Source: Thalassoglobus sp. JC818 (GTDB lineage Bacteria > Planctomycetota > Planctomycetia > Planctomycetales > Planctomycetaceae). Taken from it: a stretch of DNA of 64,000 nt. The stretch lies in NCBI RefSeq assembly GCF_040717535.1, contig NZ_JBFEFI010000001.1:992001-1056000 (forward strand). Reading direction: 5' to 3'. How positions within the stretch are numbered: position 1 is the stretch's first letter; each line of letters begins with the position of its first letter. Shown here in pieces: positions 58,414 through 64,000 of this stretch. The notes beneath the pieces were generated by a model. That model was not told where the DNA came from, ran no database searches, and saw nothing but the letters and a program-made list of their open reading frames with translations. The position numbers and the translations under genes are program-made.

Positions 58414-59172
58414 CTACCGCGAGACCATGATGTCTTCGCTGTAGGTATCGAATCGCCAGAGTGAACCCTCGCCCACCATGCCGATCGTGGCAGCCCCGCG
58501 TGTGTAAGCGATCCCGTTCACGACTACATCGGAAGTGACGTCGACACGAATCTTGGCGTGGTCTCCGTCGACTTCCACGCTCGTGATTTTCGTCACTCGG
58601 CCTGCCAGATGCTTGTGGTAGTTCAGCGAGTTGACAAACGGTGGATTTGTGAGGAACTCCAGAGACTCCTTGTCCATATCCGGATTGCTCTTCAGGAAAA
58701 ACTCTTTTGACCGGGGGACGTCAGCTGGGTCATATCGATCCTGTTGCTTTTTCAGTGATTGCTGTTTCGCATCTGGCAGGTATTTCAGGAAGTCATGAAC
58801 TGATGTCGCTTTTCTGGCGGAGACCAAGAAATACGCGAGGCATCGTTCCGGCGAGGGTGCCTTCGCAGCATCGAACGGAACTTTTGGAGTCGAAGATGAG
58901 CTTGTTTTCGCTGGGCTCGAACTTGTCGATTTCCCAGGTGAAGATGTCGAGGCGGTTTCTCGTTCTGTTTTGCGCCGCTCGAAATCCCTTTCCATTTCTT
59001 TCGAGCGCCGTTCGAAATCCGCTTTCATTTCGCGACTTCGCTTTTCGAAGTCTCTTTTCATCTGGGCCCGTTTGATCTGCATCGAGCGATCATCTGCTTT
59101 GGAGAGATGGCAAAAGCTGACGTGTAGAAGGCTCGCGACGATGCACGCAAAAAGTGCAGACCGTCGCTTCAT
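58414..59172 (-). CDS. Secreted protein with 11-residue charged repeats
   Basis: This 252-residue protein has a signal-like N-terminus (KRRSALFACIVASLLHVSF, cleavage near SKA). A coiled-coil segment of three near-repeats follows, each 11 residues long (MKRDFEKRSRE, MKADFERRSKE, MERDFERRKTE). Next comes a Ser/Pro/Lys-rich linker (about 78-100) and a C-terminal domain (about 105-252) with SPERCLAYFLVSARKATSVHDFLKYL and a beta-strand ending. The C-terminal part is not recognised, though its shape suggests an NTF2-like small domain. I chose the ATG at 59172. It is the gene just upstream of the ECF-linked group on the same strand, but no ECF-type promoter is seen for it. Confidence 0.75.
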   Translation of the reverse strand: MKRRSALFACIVASLLHVSFCHLSKADDRSMQIKRAQMKRDFEKRSREMKADFERRSKEMERDFERRKTERETASTSSPGKSTSSSPAKTSSSSTPKVPFDAAKAPSPERCLAYFLVSARKATSVHDFLKYLPDAKQQSLKKQQDRYDPADVPRSKEFFLKSNPDMDKESLEFLTNPPFVNSLNYHKHLAGRVTKITSVEVDGDHAKIRVDVTSDVVVNGIAYTRGAATIGMVGEGSLWRFDTYSEDIMVSR

Positions 59173-59516
59173 GACTCGCTTAAACAATTTCTACCCCGAC
59201 TCGCTACAAGCATTTCCCACGGTGATTTCGCACGCAAAGAGCAAATCCCGAAGGCCTCCCGATGTCCCCGAGACAAACGCCGAACGTATTCCGAAGCTCG
59301 CTGATGAACTCTTGATTGCTCAAGGAGACTCAATCCGCAGACTTCTGAATGGCTTTCGCAAGATGCAATCCATCCGAAACCTAACATGCAGAATGCGCCC
59401 GGGATCGAATTCGTTCATTTTTCGGATGAACGAATAAGAACTCTTAAAAAGAAAGACATCCGAAGGAATGGGCAGCACCGAAACAACGACCGAGTCACAG
59501 CTGACCAGCAGTCGGC
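59173..59516. other. Intergenic region between RHH gene and repeat-protein gene
   Basis: About 340 bases without a gene. A perfect 10-bp-arm hairpin (ATTCGTTCAT / ATGAACGAAT, 7-base loop) sits at 59409-59435. It is about 80 bases past the RHH stop, a possible transcript end without a T-run. The rest is unassigned. Confidence 0.45.
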
Positions 59517-59696
59517 TTACTTTTCATCTTTAGAAGGAGGAGTTTCCCGCTCCGGCAGTCGCCCCGCCTTTTTGAGTGCTTCGCGTAAGATGAATTCCAG
59601 CTGACCGTTCGCGCTTCGTAGATCTTCATCTGCCCAGCGACGCAAAGCGTCGAGGATTTTCGGGTCGGTTCTCAGCAAAAAAGACTCACGTGCCAT
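59517..59696 (-). CDS. Short Arc-type ribbon-helix-helix protein
   Basis: This 59-residue protein reads MARESFLLRTDPKILDALRRW at its start, then a helix with ADEDLRSANGQLEFILREALKKAG. A beta-strand followed by two helices, with a Gly-Gln turn before an ILREAL helix, is the ribbon-helix-helix fold of Arc/MetJ-type regulators. The tail is polar (RLPERETPPSKDEK). The gene is 245 bases downstream of an SPFH gene on the same strand. Two palindromic elements lie 16-50 bases upstream, which fits self-binding by a dimeric RHH protein. DNA binding is inferred from fold. Confidence 0.78.
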   Translation of the reverse strand: MARESFLLRTDPKILDALRRWADEDLRSANGQLEFILREALKKAGRLPERETPPSKDEK

Positions 59697-59711
59697 ACTC
59701 TTGACTCTTTC

Positions 59712-59722
59712 GATCCGGGATC
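59712..59722. promoter_or_regulatory. Palindrome upstream of the RHH gene (proximal)
   Basis: GATCC-G-GGATC lies 16-26 bases upstream of the RHH start codon. It is a candidate operator together with the dyad at 59729-59746. Confidence 0.35.
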
Positions 59723-59728
59723 ACCTCA

Positions 59729-59746
59729 AACGCAATTCTTTGCGTT
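59729..59746. promoter_or_regulatory. Dyad upstream of the RHH gene (distal)
   Basis: AACGCAA and TTGCGTT flank TTCT, 33-50 bases upstream of the RHH start. Spacing from the proximal palindrome is about 17 bases centre to centre less one turn of helix, which would suit paired RHH dimers. Confidence 0.35.
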
Positions 59747-59908
59747 CAAAGGCGATCAAACCGAATCATTTCTGGATTGAGGGGTCATTCAACCCATGTC
59801 TCGTTTTTGCAGAAGCTTAATGCTCCTGCCAATTCAATGCTTTCGGGCTTCAGTCGCCTGCGTTTCTGTTGTCTCACTGGAGATCACGAAACCTCCTCAC
59901 GAAACAAC

Positions 59909-59937
59909 TTCTGCGAGACTCCTGAGAAACCGCAGAA
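59909..59937 (-). terminator. Hairpin after SPFH gene
   Basis: TTCTGCG and CGCAGAA form 7-bp arms around a 15-base loop just past the SPFH stop. On the minus strand a short T-rich stretch (GTTGTTTCG) follows. Confidence 0.35.
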
Positions 59938-59941
59938 AGGT

Positions 59942-60886
59942 CTAGTGATAAATCGATCCGGCGTTGACCACCGGTTGTGTGTGTCGGTCGCTGCACAGGA
60001 CGACGAGCAAATTTGACACCATCGCTGCCCGGCGTTCCGAATCGAGTTCCACGATTTCGTCGCGTTGCAGGTGTTCCAATGCCATCTGCACCATGCCGAC
60101 AGCTCCTTCCACAATTTTTGTTCGGGCAGCGACGACCGCTTGGGCCTGCTGACGCTGCAACATCGCAGCTGCGATTTCAGGAGAATAGGCCAGGTGACTG
60201 ATTCGGGCTTCGATTACAGAGACCCCCGCCTTTTCCAGACGTTCCTGAATGTCTTGCTGGAGCTGATCGCACACCTCCAATGTGTTACCACGCAATGAGA
60301 TCTCATGATCTTCACTGTCGTAAGGATGCCGGCTTGCGAGAACTCGCAGAGCCGATTCGCTTTGCGTCTGCACAAAATGCTCATAATCGTCAACTTCGAA
60401 CAATGCTTCGGCTGTGTCGACGACTTTCCAGACGACGACCGCCGAAATGTCGATCGGGTTGCCGTCACGATCGTTGACTTTCGAAGGACGACCGCTGGAG
60501 TGCGATTCCTTCTCGATCACAATCCCCGCTTCATTTTTCTTGGCGGGGATCGTTGTGGAACCGGTTTCGAAATTACGAACCCTGAGCGACAGCTTCTTCT
60601 TGGCCATGAAAGGATTCACCCAATAAAAGCCGGAAGTTTTGACGGAACCTCGATAGTCGCCAAACAACAGAAGGACCCGCGAATCATTGGGAGCAATCGC
60701 CAAAAACCCGAAGATCGAAATAACGCCACAGATAATCATCAGCAGCGCGAAGAACATCAGTGGCAAGCTGAATGAAAATGCATTGGCGTTGTAGATCAGC
60801 AGCCCGATCCCGCCGAAGACCAAAGCTGGAACCATGGGCAGCGCCACCCATCCGGAAGTTGGCTGAACTTCTTTCTCGACAATCAT
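59942..60886 (-). CDS. SPFH/Band 7 domain membrane protein
   Basis: This 314-residue protein has two hydrophobic segments (about residues 16-32 and 42-65) followed by an SPFH domain. SPFH features include RVLLLFGDYRGSVKTSGFYWVNPF, RVRNFETGSTTIPAKK, DRDGNPIDISAVVVWKV, and a coiled region with SPEIAAAMLQRQQAQAVVAARTKIVEGAVGMV. These proteins form membrane-bound rings that organise proteases or membrane domains. I chose the ATG at 60886, with AAAGGG about nine bases upstream. It has a good promoter and is followed by the RHH gene on the same strand. No NfeD partner is adjacent. Confidence 0.92.
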   Translation of the reverse strand: MIVEKEVQPTSGWVALPMVPALVFGGIGLLIYNANAFSFSLPLMFFALLMIICGVISIFGFLAIAPNDSRVLLLFGDYRGSVKTSGFYWVNPFMAKKKLSLRVRNFETGSTTIPAKKNEAGIVIEKESHSSGRPSKVNDRDGNPIDISAVVVWKVVDTAEALFEVDDYEHFVQTQSESALRVLASRHPYDSEDHEISLRGNTLEVCDQLQQDIQERLEKAGVSVIEARISHLAYSPEIAAAMLQRQQAQAVVAARTKIVEGAVGMVQMALEHLQRDEIVELDSERRAAMVSNLLVVLCSDRHTQPVVNAGSIYH

Positions 60887-61189
60887 TGCAAGCACCCTTT
60901 CCCAAATTGACGAACCGCGGATGATACCGATGTGATATCACTTTGTTATCAAACAGTCAAACGTGAATGCCACCTGCGAGGTTCACAGAATTCTTCCGGA
61001 TTGTTCTGGATTGCCTCCTCGAACGAACTTTTCGATGAAATCCTGCCGATGTATTCGAGGCGGACACATCAAACTCAACGCAACTTTGTCTTGATTTCGA
61101 CAGCGAATCTGCGAGTCTAGTGTGTACGAACTCATGCCCGCTGATATGATCCATCCTCCCACCCGCACCATCCCACCAAGGCTGGCACC
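60887..61189. other. Divergent intergenic region, SPFH / DUF1552 gene
   Basis: About 300 bases with no gene. It contains the SPFH promoter at 60932-60960, which includes the perfect 10-bp palindrome GTGATATCAC (60932-60941). On the plus strand a TATGAT box lies near 61144 without a matching -35. Confidence 0.5.
60932..60960 (-). promoter_or_regulatory. Housekeeping-type promoter of the SPFH gene
   Basis: On the minus strand, TTGACT (five of six consensus) and TATCAC (four of six) are separated by exactly 17 bases, about 46 bases upstream of the ATG. The -10 region overlaps a GTGATATCAC palindrome, a possible repressor site. Confidence 0.6.
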
Positions 61190-62470
61190 ATGGCATACCA
61201 ACTTCCACGACGCACATTTCTCAAAGCCGCCGGGGTCTCCATCGCTCTGCCTGCTCTGGAGTCCATGGCGCCTGCAGTCACAAAAACCAGCCCGGCCTCT
61301 CAATCACCACGCAGACTCGTCTGCGTCGGGAATGAATTCGGGATGTATCCGGGATCGTTCTGGCCGGAATCGACGGGTCGGGATTACGAACTCACACCGC
61401 TTCTCAAGCCACTCGCAGCTCATCGATCAGATCTCACTCTCTTCTCGAATCTCGATCATGGACTCAAAGGGGGCCACTTCGCGATCCATGGCTTCCTGAC
61501 GGGAGTCAATGCCGCGGATGCGAAGGGAATGGAAGAAGGCGGAATCAGCCTCGACCAGAAAGCTGCAGAATTTGTGGGTTCAGCCACGCGATTCCCATCA
61601 CTCAACGTTGGCAGCGAAGATGGGTTGCACGGTGGCTGTCAGATGAGTTGGACTCGCACCGGCACACGGGTTCCTCCGATGCCCGGTCCGCGAGAACTCT
61701 TCCGATCGCTGTTCATCAACGACGACGGTCAGACCAAAGCTCAAGCAAAAGACCGGATTCGACTTCAAAACTCGATTCTGGACTCCGTCCTCGACGACGC
61801 CAATTCCCTCAATCGACGAATCAGTCGAGCGGATCAGCAGAAGCTCGATGAATACTTCGCATCGATTCGTGACGTCGAAAGCAAACTGGCTCTCGACCAA
61901 TACTGGCAGGACATCCCGAAACCGGAAGCTCCGTTTGATGAGCCGGAAAACGAAGGGTTGACGAAAGACCTTCCCAAGATCTACGACCTGCTCGCCATCG
62001 CACTGCAAACCGATTCGACCAGAGTTGCCACAATTGAAGTCGGCGGAAGTTTCGCCGCTTCTGACCTCGGAATTCGCAGCGGATATCACTCGCTGTCGCA
62101 TCATGGTCATGTTGAAGACAAAATCGACGAGCTTGTTCAAATCGAACTTTATCAGGTCGAGCAGTTTGCTCGATTCCTCGAAACGCTCAAGGGAATCCGT
62201 GAACCAGGCCAGGATGGAACACTCCTTGACAGCACAATGGCCCTGTTCGGTAGTGGCATGGGGAACGCGAATTCCCACACGAATCATAACCTCCCCGTCA
62301 TTCTCGCTGGTGGAGGGTTCCGACACGGCGAACACAAGAGCTATCCAGAGGACTCGGCGAAGAAGGTTCCGCTCAGCAATCTCTTCCTTTCGATGCTGCA
62401 GCAGTTCGGAATCGAAACGGACACCTTCAGCATGAGCTCAGGCACGCTTTCTGGACTGGAGACCGCATAA
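61190..62470 (+). CDS. Tat-exported DUF1552 protein
   Basis: This 426-residue protein has a twin-arginine signal (PRRTFLKAAGVSIALPALES). The DUF1552 body follows, with LVCVGNEFGMYPGSFWPE, TLFSNLDHGLKGGHFAIHGFLTG, TDSTRVATIEVGG and MALFGSGMGNANSHTNHNLPVILAGGG. The fold resembles the sulfatase/alkaline-phosphatase-like DUF1501 group, but the function is unknown. In planctomycetes these genes are paired with DUF1592-type cytochrome-like genes. Here the partner follows after two bases, in the less usual order DUF1552 first. Confidence 0.92.
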   Translation: MAYQLPRRTFLKAAGVSIALPALESMAPAVTKTSPASQSPRRLVCVGNEFGMYPGSFWPESTGRDYELTPLLKPLAAHRSDLTLFSNLDHGLKGGHFAIHGFLTGVNAADAKGMEEGGISLDQKAAEFVGSATRFPSLNVGSEDGLHGGCQMSWTRTGTRVPPMPGPRELFRSLFINDDGQTKAQAKDRIRLQNSILDSVLDDANSLNRRISRADQQKLDEYFASIRDVESKLALDQYWQDIPKPEAPFDEPENEGLTKDLPKIYDLLAIALQTDSTRVATIEVGGSFAASDLGIRSGYHSLSHHGHVEDKIDELVQIELYQVEQFARFLETLKGIREPGQDGTLLDSTMALFGSGMGNANSHTNHNLPVILAGGGFRHGEHKSYPEDSAKKVPLSNLFLSMLQQFGIETDTFSMSSGTLSGLETA

Positions 62471-62472
62471 AG

Positions 62473-64000
62473 ATGTCCACCTGGAAACGATGTGCAATCG
62501 TTCTCGCGTACACAGTTTGTGTGTTCGCTCTTCCACTCAACACGACTCACGCTCAAGAGTCCGCGCAACAATCAGAACTAATCGACGACTTCCTGCAGCG
62601 TCAGCAGAATGAGTTCAAGAACGAAATCACTCCGTTCTTGAGCAAGTACTGTGTCGCGTGTCACGGACCGGATGATCAAAGTGGAGAACGTCGTTTTGAT
62701 GTTCTCACCGGAGACATCTCGGACCTCAATTCACTCGCCGACTATCAGGACATTCTCGATCAACTCAATCTCGGCACCATGCCGCCCAGCGATGAGACCC
62801 AGCCTTCAACAGAAGAGCGTCGCAAGACCGTTCAATGGCTGACTCACTCAATCGCCAATTTTCACGAAACGCATCGCCCCACTCCGTCCGAAACCGTGCT
62901 CCGCAGGCTGAACGCCCGTGAGTACAAGAACACGATTCGGGATCTCTTTCATCTCAAGACGCTCATCTTTGACCCTTCGCACGGGTTCCCGAAAGATCGC
63001 GCCGTCGACCACCTCGACAATATTGGGGAATCGCTCGTCATTTCGGGTTACCAGCTAGAACGATACCTCGAAGCTGCCGAAGTCGTTGTCGACAAAGCCA
63101 TGTTCCCAGCGGAACAACCGGAAGTTCAGACGTGGCGTTTCACAGATGGCTTTCGACAGCAGAAGGAGATCGATCAGGTTCACGTCAAAGTCACCGGTTT
63201 CGATCACCTTCGCTTGTACGACGTTCGCGGAGCTGACAAACACGAAGGCGGGTACGTTCCGATTCACGCATTTGCTGACGGCGTTCCAGAGGACGGTGTG
63301 TACGAAATTCGTTTCCTGGCCGAGGCTGTGAATCGTAACCATCCATACGATCCAGAGTTTCTTGGAACGGACGCCAGCGAACCACTGCGTCTTGGAATTG
63401 TGCCCGGCAATCACATCGTCGGTCATCTTCATAAGCCCCAGCCGATCGAACCTCTCCTCGCAGCAGTTGATCTGGCTGACGAGAAGGAATGGTACACCGT
63501 CGATGTCTGGCTGGACGCTGGATACACCCCTCGCTTTACGTTCGAAAACGGCTTGATGGATGCTCGAAACCTTTGGACGAAGCTGATCAAGAAGTATCCG
63601 GATGATTTTCCAAAGCAGAAGCGACCGGGAATCGTGGAAGCGCGATTCAATGCCATCAAGTATGGAAAACTTCCGCAGATCAGAATCCACGAAGTCGAGA
63701 TCCGAGGCCCGCTCTACAAGCAATGGCCAAAACCAAGCCAGCAAGTCGTTCTCGGTGATGACTGGACCGAAGTCGCAGCGACAGGCAAGCTCACCCCTGC
63801 CCTGCTGGAGCGACACTTACATCAGTTTCTTTCTCGAGCATACCGTCGGCCAGCCACAAACGAGGAAGTGGCTCGAATCGTGGATGTGATCCATGCACGC
63901 AGCCAGCCGGGGCAATCAGGCATTGAAGCTCTTAGCGACGGACTGAAAACTGCACTCTGCTCACCGAACTTCCTTTACCTCGACGAAGGTGAAGAAGGAG
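62473..64000 (+). CDS. Exported DUF1587/DUF1592/DUF1595 cytochrome-like protein (3' end outside window)
   Basis: The first 509 residues of this protein are visible; the frame is still open at the window edge. A signal peptide (residues about 1-27, ending THA) is followed by a planctomycete cytochrome-type CVACHG motif at about residues 60-65. Then come LRRLNAREYKNTIRDLFHL (DUF1587, about residue 145), the DUF1592 beta-rich region, and LHQFLSRAYRRPATNEEV (DUF1595). The start ATG is two bases after the DUF1552 stop, so the pair is co-transcribed. Roles of these large exported proteins are not established; electron transfer is suggested by the CxxCH motif. Confidence 0.92.
   Translation, partial: MSTWKRCAIVLAYTVCVFALPLNTTHAQESAQQSELIDDFLQRQQNEFKNEITPFLSKYCVACHGPDDQSGERRFDVLTGDISDLNSLADYQDILDQLNLGTMPPSDETQPSTEERRKTVQWLTHSIANFHETHRPTPSETVLRRLNAREYKNTIRDLFHLKTLIFDPSHGFPKDRAVDHLDNIGESLVISGYQLERYLEAAEVVVDKAMFPAEQPEVQTWRFTDGFRQQKEIDQVHVKVTGFDHLRLYDVRGADKHEGGYVPIHAFADGVPEDGVYEIRFLAEAVNRNHPYDPEFLGTDASEPLRLGIVPGNHIVGHLHKPQPIEPLLAAVDLADEKEWYTVDVWLDAGYTPRFTFENGLMDARNLWTKLIKKYPDDFPKQKRPGIVEARFNAIKYGKLPQIRIHEVEIRGPLYKQWPKPSQQVVLGDDWTEVAATGKLTPALLERHLHQFLSRAYRRPATNEEVARIVDVIHARSQPGQSGIEALSDGLKTALCSPNFLYLDEGEEG

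Noticed and set aside
59190-59217. GGAAAT upstream of the 58414 gene as an ECF -35 box
   Set aside because: There is no CGTC at the expected 16-base spacing.
1-64000. tRNA, rRNA, CRISPR arrays, transposases, prophage and replication-origin signals
   Set aside because: I looked for T-loop-like GTTCGA signatures, regularly spaced direct repeats, transposase motifs and DnaA-box clusters by eye and found none that held up.

Overview
The window is bacterial chromosome with dense, intron-free coding on both strands. It very probably comes from a member of the Planctomycetota (order Planctomycetales); I cannot name the genus. The phylum call rests on the gene set: DUF1549/DUF1553, DUF1552 and DUF1592-type proteins with planctomycete cytochrome-like CxxCH motifs, Tat-exported Gfo/Idh/MocA oxidoreductases, a secreted sulfatase, an adhesin starting with a variant of the planctomycete LEPR-xLL motif, an ECF sigma factor beside a giant VIT/VWA/TPR membrane protein, and an SPFH protein followed by a short ribbon-helix-helix protein. 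I saw no tRNA, rRNA, CRISPR array, transposase, prophage or replication origin.

Layout. 1-8 kb: the 3' end of a bshB-like deacetylase, then a minus-strand run of ettA, a DUF3445 protein and a zinc-ribbon protein, a Tat-exported oxidoreductase, a small membrane protein, and a degenerate sigma-54-activator-like protein. 8-14.5 kb: plus-strand tpiA, secG, yicC and a VOC protein, two tiny membrane proteins, a TauE/SafE permease and a PIN-PhoH ATPase. 14.6-22 kb: galT-like transferase, small c-type cytochrome, cysQ-like phosphatase, an SLC13-type anion permease, and a two-gene minus-strand unit of unknown role. 22-29 kb: sulfatase, egtD and egtB (ergothioneine), ilvD and a bestrophin. 29-39 kb: cadherin-like adhesin, Kef-type antiporter, MFS transporter, proA and ppk1.

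39-46 kb holds four plus-strand genes for exported proteins: DUF1549/1553, Gfo/Idh, a beta-propeller-like protein and an esterase. 46-59 kb is the most unusual part. A 9.84-kb gene for a 3279-residue membrane protein overlaps the 3' end of an ECF sigma factor gene by 8 bases. Two promoter-like sites of the ECF type (GGAAYT, 16 bases, CGTCRA) lie upstream of the sigma gene and of the adjacent secreted-protein gene, so this looks like a self-contained envelope signalling unit. 59-64 kb: an RHH protein with dyads upstream, an SPFH protein with a good housekeeping promoter, and a DUF1552-DUF1592 pair cut by the window edge.

How the genes fit together: most of the left half is housekeeping (glycolysis, secretion, translation, amino acids, polyphosphate). 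Sulfur handling recurs (sulfatase, PAP-type phosphatase, anion/sulfite-type permeases, low-molecular-weight thiol genes). The right half is dominated by exported planctomycete proteins and the sigma/giant-protein unit. An 83-bp repeat is present twice in inverted orientation, each copy starting at the stop codon of a gene.
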